64,000 nt of DNA from Halorientalis pallida (GTDB lineage Archaea > Halobacteriota > Halobacteria > Halobacteriales > Haloarculaceae): contig NZ_RDFA01000003.1 in the NCBI RefSeq assembly GCF_004118325.1, positions 186,001-250,000 on the forward strand, written 5' to 3'. Made by a program: the position numbers and the translations under genes. Below, one piece after another: positions 8,084-17,531 of the stretch. The stretch's first letter is position 1. The number at the start of each line of letters is the position of its first letter. The notes under the pieces were generated by a model. It ran no database searches, was not told the origin of the DNA, and worked only from the letters and a program-made list of their open reading frames with translations.

Positions 8084-9337
8084 TCAGGCACCCCCGAAGG
8101 CACTGAGAGAGAACCCGTCCGCGAGGTAGAACCCCTCGCGGCCGATGGCGGGCTGAGACACCTGTGCCTCGCGTTCGAGTCGCCACAGCTCCTCGCCGGA
8201 CGCGGCGTCGAACGCACGCAGGTCGTGGTTGTCGGGTTGTACCACGACGTCACCGGCGACGGCCGGCCCGTCGTTGGCCTCGCTGATCCCCCCGAGCGGA
8301 GCGTCCCACAGATGCTCACCGGTCTCGGCGTCGAGAGCCACTAGCCCGTCTGACTCGTCACCCAGCAGTCCGGACCCCGCGGCGTAGACGGCGTCGGGGG
8401 TCACGGACGGTGGTGTGACGTAGCGACCGTATTCGCCCTCCGGCTGGCCGCTCGTCCAGCGCTCGTCTCCACCGTCTACCTCGAAGGCCGTCACCCCCGT
8501 CTCGTGGGCCACGTACAGCGCTCCGTTCGCGACGGTCGGTTGCAGTTCGTGCCGGACCGCCGGCGTCGAGGCGGTCCACTGCTCGGCACCGTCGTCCACC
8601 GCGTATTCTGTGAGGGTTCCGTCGTAGGTGACAGTGAACAGCCGTCCGTCGGCGACTGCAGGTCGAGCTTCGAGTGTGTCGACCGGCGTCCGCCACTGGA
8701 CCGAGCCGGAACTGGTATCCACCGCGGCGACGCCGTCGTCGACCGTGAATACGGTCCCCGCCGTGGCGACGGGCGGTGACTGCCAGCCGTCGCCAAAGCC
8801 CATCGATTCGAGGATCGGCTCGTCCGGCTGTTGCCCCGTCGACCAGCGCTGTGAGAGCGCATCGTCATTGCCCACCGGCAGGTCGGGACCGCCGTCGATC
8901 CCGACCGCCCGGAGCCCAGACTCCGACGCGGTGACGAGGCTCGGCGCCACGTAGGCCCGGGCGGACGCGACTGTCGGCGTAGACAGGAACTCCCGTGAAC
9001 CGGTTTCGGACTCGATCAGGAACAGACGGTCGCCCGTCTCGGCATCGAACGCCACGAGTGATTTCCGGGCCACGAACACGCGCCCGTCGGAGAGGATCGG
9101 TGCGGGCGTGCTGAAGCCCATCTCTTCGAATTCGTGGCGCCACCGCTCGACCGGTTTCTCCCGTGGCACCGTGGCATCCGGAGCGTGTGCGGTCCCCGCG
9201 GGGTCGTGTCGGTACATCGGCCAGTCCGGTCCGTCGGACCCGTCGGCGCCAGTGGCAACCAGCGCCCCGGCTCCGAATCCGAGGGCACCGATGCCGGAGA
9301 GAAGCGCGCGTCTGGAGAGGGGAGGGCGGCGTGTCAC
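8084..9337 (-). CDS. Exported PQQ-type beta-propeller repeat protein (Tat)
   Basis: 417 aa starting at GTG. A twin-arginine signal (LSRRALLSGIG, about residues 7-17) is followed by a Gly/Ala-rich hydrophobic stretch. The body consists of repeated blades ending in A-F/Y-D-x-x-x-G-x-x-x-W, for example VAAVDTSSGSVQW, LTEYAVDDGAEQW, VTAFEVDGGDERW, LVALDAETGEHLW and LRAFDAASGEELW, as in BamB/quinoprotein-dehydrogenase propellers. No PQQ-dehydrogenase catalytic residues are evident, so a structural or binding role is likelier than catalysis. It is upstream of a membrane protein in a probable two-gene operon. The longer open frame lacks a sensible signal peptide. Confidence 0.78.
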   Translation of the reverse strand: MTRRPPLSRRALLSGIGALGFGAGALVATGADGSDGPDWPMYRHDPAGTAHAPDATVPREKPVERWRHEFEEMGFSTPAPILSDGRVFVARKSLVAFDAETGDRLFLIESETGSREFLSTPTVASARAYVAPSLVTASESGLRAVGIDGGPDLPVGNDDALSQRWSTGQQPDEPILESMGFGDGWQSPPVATAGTVFTVDDGVAAVDTSSGSVQWRTPVDTLEARPAVADGRLFTVTYDGTLTEYAVDDGAEQWTASTPAVRHELQPTVANGALYVAHETGVTAFEVDGGDERWTSGQPEGEYGRYVTPPSVTPDAVYAAGSGLLGDESDGLVALDAETGEHLWDAPLGGISEANDGPAVAGDVVVQPDNHDLRAFDAASGEELWRLEREAQVSQPAIGREGFYLADGFSLSAFGGA

Positions 9338-9387
9338 GCAGACCCGTTCCCGCGCCACCCTCGACAACCTTATGGTTCGGTGACCAG

Positions 9388-9984
9388 TCAGTCGTCCGCC
9401 GGCGCGACCGGCTCCCCGTGTTCGATGTCGGTGCCCAGCATCTCCAGGAACTCCGAGAGCCACTCGACGTGGTCGCTCCAGTCCTGGCCCGTGACGAGGT
9501 TGCGGTCGCGAGTCACCTCGTCGACCCAGGAACAGCCCGCCGCCTCGGCCTCGGCCCGCACGGCGGGATAGGTCGTCATCTCGTAGCCGTCCAGCACGTC
9601 CGCGGCCGCGAGGATCTGTGGCCCGTGACAGAGCGAGGCGACGGGCTTGCCAGCCTCGAAGAAGTGCTGGACCGTCTCGATCACCGACTCGTGTGTGCGC
9701 AGGTACTCCGGCGCGCGGCCGCCGGGGACGACCAGCGCGTCGTAGTCGGCCGGGTCGATGGCGGCCATCGTCTCCGTCACCGCGAAGTCGTGCCCTCGGG
9801 CTTCCATGTAGGTCTGGTCGCCCCGGAAGTCGTGGATCGCCGTCTTGCAGGTGTCGCCCGCCTCCTTGTCCGGACAGACCGCGTCGACCTCGTAGCCGAC
9901 GGCCTGGAGCGCCTGAAATGGCACCATCGTCTCGTAGTCTTCCCCGAAGTCGCCGACGATCATGAGGATCTGCTTGCCAGTCAT
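9388..9984 (-). CDS. DJ-1/PfpI-family protein
   Basis: 198 aa. The nucleophile elbow ASLCHGPQIL (Cys at about residue 115) and the upstream Glu region (GDFGEDYE) match the DJ-1/PfpI superfamily (protease-like, glyoxalase III or deglycase activities). The variant is of the larger DJ-1 type with a short insertion, SWVDEVTRDRNLVTGQ. The role is probably protein or aldehyde damage control. A 21-base perfect inverted repeat lies 8-28 bases upstream of the ATG. Confidence 0.82.
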   Translation of the reverse strand: MTGKQILMIVGDFGEDYETMVPFQALQAVGYEVDAVCPDKEAGDTCKTAIHDFRGDQTYMEARGHDFAVTETMAAIDPADYDALVVPGGRAPEYLRTHESVIETVQHFFEAGKPVASLCHGPQILAAADVLDGYEMTTYPAVRAEAEAAGCSWVDEVTRDRNLVTGQDWSDHVEWLSEFLEMLGTDIEHGEPVAPADD

Positions 9985-9991
9985 AGTGGGT

Positions 9992-10012
9992 CCGTGTTCG
10001 GCTGGAACACGG
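9992..10012. promoter_or_regulatory. Inverted repeat upstream of the DJ-1/PfpI gene
   Basis: Arms CCGTGTTC and GAACACGG are exact complements separated by 5 bases. The element lies immediately upstream of the ATG at 9984. It could be an operator near the transcription start or a leader hairpin; the sequence cannot separate the two. Confidence 0.42.
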
Positions 10013-10075
10013 GGTGTGTTAACGGACGCCGCAGACATAAAACTAGCCGGCGGGGGCGACGGCCGGCGACTCGCC

Positions 10076-10864
10076 TCAGCCGAGCAGGGCCGGCACGTCG
10101 CCGATGTCGTCCAGCACGTGATCGGGCGTCACGTCGGCGTCGGCCACGTCGTCGTGGTCGGCCGCCCCGGTCAGGACGAGGGCGGTCGTCATCCCGGCGC
10201 GTTCGCCCATCGCGATGTCGGTGTCGAGGCGGTCGCCGACGAGCAGGCACTCACCTGGTGATATATCGAGGGCGTCCCTGACGGCGTCGATGGCTTCCGG
10301 CGAGGGCTTGCCCATCACGCGGTCGGGGTCGCGGTCGGCCACGGCCGCGACCGCGCCGATGATCGCCCCCGATCCCGGAACCGAGCGGCCGTTCGACGCG
10401 GGGACCGTCCGGTCGGGGTCCGAGCCGACGAACACCGTGGTCGGGTCCGCCAGCGCCCGGAGGCCGTCGGTCATGTCGTCGTAGCCGAACTCGCGGTCCC
10501 AGGAGGCGACGACCACGTCGGCGGCGGTCGGCTCGTCGATCAGGGAGATACCGGCGTCGGCCAGCTGGTCGCGCAGGCCCGGCGACCCGATCAAAAAGCA
10601 GTCGTCGCCGCCGTGTTCGGCGACGAGATAGTCGGTGGTGACGGTGCCAGCCGACAGGACTTCGCCCTCGTCGATCTCGACGCCCATGCCGGCGAGTCGA
10701 TCGACGTACTCGGCGCGGGTCTTGGTGGGGTTGTTCGAGCAACAGCACAGCGAGATGTCGCGGGCCCGGATCGCGTCGACCGTCTCGGCCGCGCCGGGCA
10801 GGAGTTCGTTACCACGGTAGACCGTCCCGTCGAGATCGAGCACCACGCCGCGATATGTCATCAT
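10076..10864 (-). CDS. HAD-superfamily phosphatase, NagD/AraL-like (class IIA)
   Basis: 262 aa. Motif I is DLDGTVYRG (Asp nucleophile about residue 10), motif II is the Ser/Thr in SNNPT (about residue 42), then a C2-type cap domain, the Lys region (GKPSPEAI) and motif III GDRLDTDI. The family dephosphorylates p-nitrophenyl phosphate, sugar phosphates, glycerol phosphate or nucleotides. A second ATG directly follows the first, so the start is uncertain by one codon. It sits between the sensor kinase and DJ-1 genes, all on the minus strand. Confidence 0.85.
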   Translation of the reverse strand: MMTYRGVVLDLDGTVYRGNELLPGAAETVDAIRARDISLCCCSNNPTKTRAEYVDRLAGMGVEIDEGEVLSAGTVTTDYLVAEHGGDDCFLIGSPGLRDQLADAGISLIDEPTAADVVVASWDREFGYDDMTDGLRALADPTTVFVGSDPDRTVPASNGRSVPGSGAIIGAVAAVADRDPDRVMGKPSPEAIDAVRDALDISPGECLLVGDRLDTDIAMGERAGMTTALVLTGAADHDDVADADVTPDHVLDDIGDVPALLG

Positions 10865-10939
10865 CCCCGTCCATGGAAGGAACGGGCTTAACGACCGCGG
10901 TCCCGACGCGAGCGTCGAACCCGAGGCCAGCGCCGTCGG

Positions 10940-12328
10940 TCAGGCCGGGTCGACACCAGTGACGTCGAATCGTGCCCCGCCATCCACGCTCTCGCCCACG
11001 TCGACCGTCCACCCGTGCGCCTCGGCGATCTGTTCGACGATCGCCAGGCCGAACCCGGTCCCGTCACCGGCCGTCGAGAAGCCCGTCTCGAACACCGTGT
11101 CGTAGTCCGCCTCGGGGATGCCCGTCCCGTCGTCGGCGACGTAGAAGGCGAGAGCATCCTCGTCGCCGGAACCGTCTGCGAGTGTGCCGACCCGCACCGT
11201 ATCGGCGTCGCCGTGCGTGATCGCGTTCCGAAAGAGGTTGCTCAGGAGTTCCTGCAGGCGCGCGTCGTCGGCCATGATTTCCGCGTCCGTCTCCACGACG
11301 AGTTCCGTGCCGTCGGCGTCGACGTAGGGCCACACTTTCTCGGCGGCCGTCTCGATGGTCGTCGCCACGGGGTCGTCCACGGTGTCGCCCTGCCGGGCCA
11401 GCGTCAGCACGTCCTCGATGAGTCGCCCCATCCGGTCGTGTGACCGCTGGATCGCGTCGAGTTCCTCGGGATTCTCGTCGAACTCCTCGGCCAGCAGTTT
11501 CGCGTTCATCGTCGCGATATCCAGCGGGCCTTGGAGGTCGTGTGAGACCATGCTCGCGAAGCGGTCCAGTCGTTCGTTTTTCCGCTTGAGTTCCTGGGCG
11601 CGCTCGGTCCGCTCGGTCACGTCCCGGGCGATCAGCTGGAAGGTATCCCGTTCCGTGCGGATGTCGACCGGGACGACGATGTTGTGGAAGTGCCGTCCGT
11701 CGAGTTCGCTCTCGAAGGTCCGGGACTCGCCGGTCTCCAGCACGGCCTGCCCGGCCGTGAGCCACGACTCGCCCGTCTCGGGGAACTGCTCCGTGAGCGA
11801 CGCCCCACGCAGGGACGCCCGGTCGACGCCAGCCAGGTCGGCCATCGCGGGGTTGGCCGCGACGATCTCCCCGTCGCGTTCGACCTGTGCGACCACGTCG
11901 GGGGTGTTGTCGACGAGCAGTTCGTATCGTTGCTGGGTCCGCTGTTGATCGACCGCGCTCGTGATCCGGTTGGCCAGTTGCTGGTACTGCTGGTCCTCGA
12001 CGACTTCGAGTTTGAGGATGTAGTCGTCGACGCCGGCGGAGATGGCCTCGCTGGCGATCTCCTCGGTCCCGCGGCCGGTCAGCAGGATGAAGGGGACGTC
12101 GCCGTGTTCGGCCCGGACCATCTCCATGAGTTCCAGGCCGTCGGGCCCGGGCATCTCGTAGTCGCTGACGATACAGTCGATCTCGGCGTCGGCCAGGACG
12201 TCCGTCGCCGCCTCGGCACCGGTGGCCCAGTGGGACTCCATCCCGTGGTCCTCGGCGAGGGTCTCGGCGGTCATCTCGGCGAAGAACTCGCTGTCGTCGA
12301 CGACCAGCACGCGAATGTCGTCAGTCAT
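10940..12328 (-). CDS. Hybrid two-component regulator: receiver-PAS-histidine kinase
   Basis: 462 aa, soluble. Residues about 1-125 form a receiver domain with the phospho-acceptor Asp in IVSDYEMPG and a conserved Lys region (LKLEVVED). Residues about 135-255 are a PAS domain (YELLVDNTPDVV to LIARDVTERTE). Residues about 265-330 are a HisKA domain with MVSHDLQGPL. The C-terminus is an HATPase_c (NLFRNAITHG, DDGTGIP, GTGFGLAI). There is no membrane anchor, so the signal is probably cytoplasmic. The start follows the receiver consensus MTDDIRVLVVDDS. Confidence 0.88.
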   Translation of the reverse strand: MTDDIRVLVVDDSEFFAEMTAETLAEDHGMESHWATGAEAATDVLADAEIDCIVSDYEMPGPDGLELMEMVRAEHGDVPFILLTGRGTEEIASEAISAGVDDYILKLEVVEDQQYQQLANRITSAVDQQRTQQRYELLVDNTPDVVAQVERDGEIVAANPAMADLAGVDRASLRGASLTEQFPETGESWLTAGQAVLETGESRTFESELDGRHFHNIVVPVDIRTERDTFQLIARDVTERTERAQELKRKNERLDRFASMVSHDLQGPLDIATMNAKLLAEEFDENPEELDAIQRSHDRMGRLIEDVLTLARQGDTVDDPVATTIETAAEKVWPYVDADGTELVVETDAEIMADDARLQELLSNLFRNAITHGDADTVRVGTLADGSGDEDALAFYVADDGTGIPEADYDTVFETGFSTAGDGTGFGLAIVEQIAEAHGWTVDVGESVDGGARFDVTGVDPA

Positions 12329-12439
12329 GGCTCGGGGTCTCCGTGAGTGGACGACACACACAGCGCGAGACGACGGACGGACTGGCCATACGTACTATCC
12401 ACAACGAATCGGCCCACTGTCAAATATCTACGGGCGATT

Positions 12440-13849
12440 TTACGCGCGAAGCCGGCGCTCCCACCGCGGACCGGCCCGTCGCTGGAGGAGGATGCCGACG
12501 AGGGCGGCGACCGCCGCGAGTGCGACCGCGGCGACAGTCGCACCCGGGCCGAACGCGGGTTCGACCAGCGCAGCCACCAGCAGCGGCATCGCGACCACCG
12601 ACAGCGCCGCGCCGAAGGCCAGGAACCGCGGCGTGTCGAACAGGAGTTCCGTCGGCGAGAGCCCGGCGACGAACGCCGTCACGCCGAAGACGTACACCGA
12701 CAGCAGCGGGAGGACGACCAGCCCCGAGAGGAGCGCCACCGGCTCGTACCAGATCGTCGCGACCCCGAGATAGACGAGGCCGGCCGGCACCGAGAGCAGG
12801 AGATACGCCCGCCGCTTCCCCGCGAAGACGGTCGCGATCGACACCGGATATCGCAGGTACTCGTCGGCGCTGTCGAACTGCGTCACCCAGCTGTACGTGG
12901 TGAACGACCCCAGCCCGAGCAGGGTGCCGAAGGCCACACCCGGCGATGGCTGGAGGCCCGTGGCGGCCGTGATCTGCCCCAAGAGCAGGGCCGTCACCGC
13001 GAACAGGACGCCCATCGAGAACAGGACCTTCCAGACGGAACCGCTGGACCGGCTCACCTCCAGAATGGCCCGCGTCGTCAACCCGTCGCCGTCCCGGAGG
13101 GCGGACTCGAGCGTCGTGAACCGCTCGCTGGCCGTCCGGTAGGCGCCGCTGTCGGCCGGTCGGAACAGGACGGGTCCGAGGACGCCGAACACCGCGACGG
13201 GAGCGAACCCGCGGGCCGCCGCGAGTGCGGACGGGTCCCGGTACAGCGCGTACGGTGTGTACACCAGCGCGTCGATACCCGGCCAAAGCACGGCCGCGAC
13301 CACGAGCGCGACCGGGAGGACCACTAGCCAGCGGTTCCGGGTCGCCGCGCCCGCCAGCGTCAGCGAGAGCGTCACGCCGAGCGCGAACGCGCCGATCAGC
13401 GTCAGCCACAGCAGGGCGATTCGGCCGGGAGCGACTCCGGCTCCGAGCGCCGTCGGTACCGCGGCGAGTCCGACGGGCGCGATGAAGAAGCCGGTGTAGT
13501 AGACCAGGTCCTTCCAGAGGAAGACGGCGAGCAGGCGATTCCACGACACCGGGAGCGTCCGGGCCGAGAAGACGAGCAGCGTCACGTCACCCAGCGCGTC
13601 ACGCAGGGCGTCCCGGCCCACGAGTCCGATGGTGCCGACCTGCAAGCCGAAGAAAAAGAGCAGGCCGTGCAGGCCGGCGACGACCGCGCCGAAGTCCGTG
13701 CCCGTGTACGAGAGGAGCGCGAATCCGCCTGCGGACAAGAGGGCCACGACGACGGGGAAGGCGGCGAACCGCCGACCGCCGAAGAGGTGTTCGTGGAGCC
13801 GCCACTCCTCGCGAAGCATCCGCCGGAAGAGGTCGGTCGTGAGCGACAT
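12440..13849 (-). CDS. ABC transporter permease, large multi-TM
   Basis: 469 aa with about twelve hydrophobic segments. It begins MSLTTDLFRRMLREEWR, a basic amphipathic start typical of ABC-2-type permeases. The ATG is 2 bases after the ATPase stop codon on the same strand, so this is the membrane half of the transporter encoded at 13852-14595. The substrate is unknown; the ABC-2 type suggests export. A much longer open frame running through both genes is an artefact of high G+C. Confidence 0.78.
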   Translation of the reverse strand: MSLTTDLFRRMLREEWRLHEHLFGGRRFAAFPVVVALLSAGGFALLSYTGTDFGAVVAGLHGLLFFFGLQVGTIGLVGRDALRDALGDVTLLVFSARTLPVSWNRLLAVFLWKDLVYYTGFFIAPVGLAAVPTALGAGVAPGRIALLWLTLIGAFALGVTLSLTLAGAATRNRWLVVLPVALVVAAVLWPGIDALVYTPYALYRDPSALAAARGFAPVAVFGVLGPVLFRPADSGAYRTASERFTTLESALRDGDGLTTRAILEVSRSSGSVWKVLFSMGVLFAVTALLLGQITAATGLQPSPGVAFGTLLGLGSFTTYSWVTQFDSADEYLRYPVSIATVFAGKRRAYLLLSVPAGLVYLGVATIWYEPVALLSGLVVLPLLSVYVFGVTAFVAGLSPTELLFDTPRFLAFGAALSVVAMPLLVAALVEPAFGPGATVAAVALAAVAALVGILLQRRAGPRWERRLRA

Positions 13850-13851
13850 CG

Positions 13852-14595
13852 TCAGTGCTGGGCCCGGCCCGCCGGCGTGTCGGGTTCGGCGTCGCCGACT
13901 TCCGCCCGGAACACGTCGAGCAGACGTTCGCCGTCGGCCAGTTCCCGTGGATCGCGCTCGGCAACGAGGCGGCCGTCGCTGACGATGGCGACCTGCGTGC
14001 AGAGTTCCTCGGCGACCTCGATGAAGTGTGTCGAGAGAAAGACGGTGTTCCCGCGCTCGACGTACTCCCGGAAGTGGCCCTTGATCTGTTCCTGCATCAG
14101 GGGGTCGAGGTTGACCAGCGGTTCGTCGATGAACACGAGGTCGGGTTCGTGGACGAACGCGGCCGCGAGCATGACCCGCTGGCGTTCCCCCTCCGAGAGG
14201 TCCGTCGAGAGCGTGTCGAGCAGGCCGGCGAACTCGAAGCGCTCGGCCCACTCGTCGATGCGAGCGGTCACGTCGTCGAGGTCCCGGACACTCCCGACGA
14301 ACTCCAGGTACTCCCGCGGCGTCAGAAAGCTCGGCGGATCCTCGCGCTCGGGGAGGATGCCGACCGACTGCCGGACTGCGAGCGGATCGGAGGCCGGGTC
14401 GTGACTCAGCACGGAGGCCGTGCCGGAGGTGGGTTCCAGCTGACCGGTCAGGATCTCGATGGTGGTGGTCTTGCCCGAGCCGTTCGGGCCCAGCAGGGCG
14501 AACAGTTCGCCGTCGGGGACGGTCAGTGAGAGGTCGACCAGCGCCGACACGTCGCCGTAGCGCTTGGTCAGGCCGTCCGTCTCGATGGCGTTCAT
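13852..14595 (-). CDS. ABC transporter ATP-binding protein
   Basis: 247 aa with Walker A GPNGSGKTTT (about residues 38-47), signature LSEGERQRVM (about residues 133-142), Walker B LVFIDEP and H-loop STHFIEVA. The signature begins LSEGE rather than LSGGQ, a mild variant common in ABC-2 exporters. The start MNAIETDGLTKRYG follows a GGAGG sequence at once. First gene of a two-gene operon with the permease. Confidence 0.88.
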   Translation of the reverse strand: MNAIETDGLTKRYGDVSALVDLSLTVPDGELFALLGPNGSGKTTTIEILTGQLEPTSGTASVLSHDPASDPLAVRQSVGILPEREDPPSFLTPREYLEFVGSVRDLDDVTARIDEWAERFEFAGLLDTLSTDLSEGERQRVMLAAAFVHEPDLVFIDEPLVNLDPLMQEQIKGHFREYVERGNTVFLSTHFIEVAEELCTQVAIVSDGRLVAERDPRELADGERLLDVFRAEVGDAEPDTPAGRAQH

Positions 14596-14744
14596 CCTCC
14601 GAGTGGTGTCGGGCCAGCGAGAAAAGGATTGCCGGGGCTTTAGCCACTGAACTTCAATTCCCACACATCCGACGCTAAAGGGTTAGGCCGGTCGTGGGCA
14701 CACCACAGCCACAGAGTGGGCCACGCGGTCCACGGGGGATCAGT

Positions 14745-15542
14745 ATGACTGACATCGACACCGATTTCGAGACGATTCGCATCGAGACGCCCGGGAACTA
14801 CGTCGGCCACCTCGTGCTGGACCGGCCCGAGGACATGAACACCGTCAGCGCGCAGATGCTGGAGGAACTCGACGAGGCCGTCGACGTGCTCGAGGACCAC
14901 GAGGCAGTCCGGGCCATCTACATTACCGGCGAGGGGGAGAAGGCCTTCTCCGCGGGGGCGGACGTGTCCGCCAACGGCGCGATGTCCAACCGCGAGGGCG
15001 TCGAACACTCCCGGTACGGCCAGCGCGTGTTCGGCGAGTTCCGCGAGAGCGACCTGCCCGTCATCGCCGGCATCGACGGGTACGCGCTCGGCGGCGGCCT
15101 CGAACTCTCGATGTGTGCCGACCTCCGGGTCGCCAGCGAGTCCTCGGAGATGGGCCTGCCCGAACACGATCTCGGCCTCCTGCCGGGATGGGGCGGGACC
15201 CAGCGCCTCCAGCGACTCGTCGGCGAGAGCGCCGCCAAGTACGTCGTCTTCACCGCCGAACGGATCCCCGCCGAACGGATGCACGAACTCGGCTTCGTTC
15301 ACGCGGTCTACGACGACGACGAGTTCGAGGAGCGAGCCCTCGAATTCGCCGAGAACGTCGCCGGCGGCCCGCCCATCGCCCAGAAGTACACCAAACGCGC
15401 CATGCGGGAAGGGTGGGACAACTTGGATGCCGGCCTCGAACTGGAGGCCAGCGCCTTCGGCCACCTGCTCGACACCCAAGACCTGAGCGAAGGTATCACT
15501 GCCTTCGTCACCGATCAGGAACCCGAATTCGAGGGCAAGTAA
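14745..15542 (+). CDS. Enoyl-CoA hydratase/isomerase family protein
   Basis: 265 aa crotonase fold. The first oxyanion-hole block is KAFSAGADVS, and the second is GYALGGGLELSMCADLRVA. The position of the second catalytic Glu (EMGLPEHDLGLLPGWGG) is occupied, so hydratase chemistry is possible. It probably acts in fatty-acid or CoA-ester beta-oxidation. No other beta-oxidation genes are adjacent. ATG chosen at MTDIDTDFETI, after a GGGGATCAGT leader. Confidence 0.84.
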   Translation: MTDIDTDFETIRIETPGNYVGHLVLDRPEDMNTVSAQMLEELDEAVDVLEDHEAVRAIYITGEGEKAFSAGADVSANGAMSNREGVEHSRYGQRVFGEFRESDLPVIAGIDGYALGGGLELSMCADLRVASESSEMGLPEHDLGLLPGWGGTQRLQRLVGESAAKYVVFTAERIPAERMHELGFVHAVYDDDEFEERALEFAENVAGGPPIAQKYTKRAMREGWDNLDAGLELEASAFGHLLDTQDLSEGITAFVTDQEPEFEGK

Positions 15543-15559
15543 CGGCCGCGCCGCCCTCC

Positions 15560-15799
15560 TTACTCCGAGTCGGTGAACACCATCTCCGCGATCTCGTGGC
15601 GCACGTTCTCGTCGTCGTCGCCCTCGTACTTGTACAGTGTCCCGTCTTCCTCGTCTGCGGTCACCTGGTGGGAGCCGTCACAGAACGGGTAGTTACCCGA
15701 CAGCCCGCACATGCAGATCGCAACGTTCCCCTGCTCCGCGATGTCGTCTTCGTCGACGATCTTCGGCCCGGTCGCCTCGTGGGTGATCTCTCGTGTCAC
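15560..15799 (-). CDS. CDGSH iron-sulfur domain protein
   Basis: 79 aa starting at GTG. The motif CMCGLSGNYPFCDGSH fits the [2Fe-2S] CDGSH consensus C-x-C-x2-S-x3-P-x-C-D-G-S-H, with three Cys and one His ligands. There is no membrane anchor, unlike mitoNEET, so it is a soluble electron-transfer or cluster-transfer protein. It converges on the enoyl-CoA hydratase gene (17 bases between the stops). Confidence 0.86.
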   Translation of the reverse strand: MTREITHEATGPKIVDEDDIAEQGNVAICMCGLSGNYPFCDGSHQVTADEEDGTLYKYEGDDDENVRHEIAEMVFTDSE

Positions 15800-15902
15800 A
15801 CGTTGACGAGGGACTCGCAGACAAAAAAGGCGCGGGGTGGCTCGGGGCGCTGGGTCAGGGTCAGAAAGCGTAAGGGGTGGCTGTTCGTTAGGGTGGCTAG
15901 CG

Positions 15903-17531
15903 ATGGATACGTGGCAGCGTCGGACGGTCTACTACGGCGTCGGCGTCGTGGTGTTGATGCTGATCTATGCGCTCGTGTACCAGCAGGTCACGGCCGTCTT
16001 CGAGCCCGAGACGTACACCTTCGTGCAGTCGCTCCAGTTTATCGTCGAGACGTTTACCGCGACCGGCTACGGGTCCCACTCACCCTGGGAGAGCACGGTG
16101 ACGAACCTGGTCGTCATGGTGATGGACATCAGTGGGGTCTTGCTCATCTTCCTGGCACTCCCCGTCCTGTTGTTCCCGCTGTTCGAGGAGACGATCTCGA
16201 CGACGCCACCCACTGCAGCCGACGAAATCGAGGATCACGTCGTCATCTGTTCGTTCTCCCCGCGGGTCGACATGCTGACCGACGAGCTGGAGGTCTTCGA
16301 CGTGCCCTACGTCGTGATCGAGCCGGACCGGGACCGCGCGGTCGAGTTGATAGAGGAGGGGATCGAGGTCGTCCACGGCGATCCGGAGTCGATGGACACG
16401 CTCGAAGCGGTGAACCTGGAATCAGCGCGGGCGCTGGTCGCCGACGTGGACGACTCGACCAACGCCAGTATCGTCCTGACGGCCAAGGCTGCCGATCCCG
16501 ACGTGCGGTGTATCACTTTCGTCGAAGATCCAGACATCGCCAGCTACCACCGCTACGCCGGGTCCGATCACGTGTTCTCGCCCCGGCGGCTCATCGGCGA
16601 GAGTCTGGCGAGCAAGGTGACCACCGGCATCACCGCCGAGGTTGGCGACGCCGTCGAGATCGGCGAGGACTTCGAGATCGTCGAGCTGCCCATCCTGGCC
16701 GGCAGCGAGCTGGTCGGCGAGACCATCGCCGAGAGCGGCATTCGCGAGCGAACGGGCGCGAACGTCGTCGGCGCGTGGTTCCGGGGCGAGTTCGTCAGCC
16801 CACCTTCGCTCGACGCCCGGTTGGACGAGCAGACGATCCTGCTGGTCGCCGGCCACGAGCGCCAGCTCGAGCCGCTCAAGGAGATGACCCTCTCGGACAA
16901 GCGCCGCCGCCGTCGTGGCCACGTCGTCATCTGTGGCCACGGCGAGGTCGGCTCGACCGTCAGAGAGCGGGTCGCTGCCGAAGGCGTCTCCTGCACGACG
17001 GTCGACAGGGAAGCCAACGGAGGTGTGGACATCGTCGGTGACGTGACCGAGAAGTCGGTCCTCCAGGAGGCAGGCGTCGAGGACGCGAGTACGGTGATCC
17101 TCGCGCTGGCCTCGGACACGATGACCATCTTCGCGGCGCTCGTGGTCCGACAGCTCAACCCCGAAGTCGAGATCATCGCCCGGGCCGACCAGACAGAGAG
17201 CGTCCGCAAACTCTACCAGGCCGGTGCGGACTACGTCCTCGCGCTCGCGACCGTCAGCGGCCGGATGCTCGCCTCGACGATCTTCGAGGAGGACATCATC
17301 TCCTACGACAAGCAGGTCGAAGTAATCCGGTTCGACGCGGGTTCGCTCGTCGGCGAGACGCTCGCCGGGGCCGACGTCCGCGCGGAAACGGGCTGTACCG
17401 TCGTCGCCGTCGAGCGGAACGGCGAAGTGATCACCGAACTCGGCCCGGAGTTCGAGATCCGAGACGGCGACAGCGTGGTCGTCGCCGGCCCCGACGAGAA
17501 CATCACCGAGTTCGCCGCCCGCTACGAGTAG
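15903..17531 (+). CDS. Ligand-gated K+ channel with two RCK (TrkA-N/C) modules
   Basis: 542 aa. Two N-terminal TM helices flank a pore loop with selectivity filter TATGYGS (about residue 60). There follow TrkA-N (HVVICSFSPRVD), TrkA-C (VELPILAGSELVGE), a second TrkA-N with a canonical nucleotide motif (HVVICGHGEVGST) and a second TrkA-C (VIRFDAGSLVGETLAG). The first Rossmann motif has lost its glycines (SFSPRVD), so probably only the second domain binds nucleotide. Its last codons overlap the convergent lipoprotein gene by 10 bases. Confidence 0.86.
   Translation: MDTWQRRTVYYGVGVVVLMLIYALVYQQVTAVFEPETYTFVQSLQFIVETFTATGYGSHSPWESTVTNLVVMVMDISGVLLIFLALPVLLFPLFEETISTTPPTAADEIEDHVVICSFSPRVDMLTDELEVFDVPYVVIEPDRDRAVELIEEGIEVVHGDPESMDTLEAVNLESARALVADVDDSTNASIVLTAKAADPDVRCITFVEDPDIASYHRYAGSDHVFSPRRLIGESLASKVTTGITAEVGDAVEIGEDFEIVELPILAGSELVGETIAESGIRERTGANVVGAWFRGEFVSPPSLDARLDEQTILLVAGHERQLEPLKEMTLSDKRRRRRGHVVICGHGEVGSTVRERVAAEGVSCTTVDREANGGVDIVGDVTEKSVLQEAGVEDASTVILALASDTMTIFAALVVRQLNPEVEIIARADQTESVRKLYQAGADYVLALATVSGRMLASTIFEEDIISYDKQVEVIRFDAGSLVGETLAGADVRAETGCTVVAVERNGEVITELGPEFEIRDGDSVVVAGPDENITEFAARYE

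Noticed and set aside
12440-14595. Single 735-aa protein spanning ABC permease and ATPase
   Set aside because: Open frame merely continues through high G+C; proper starts, overlap spacing and domain order show two genes.
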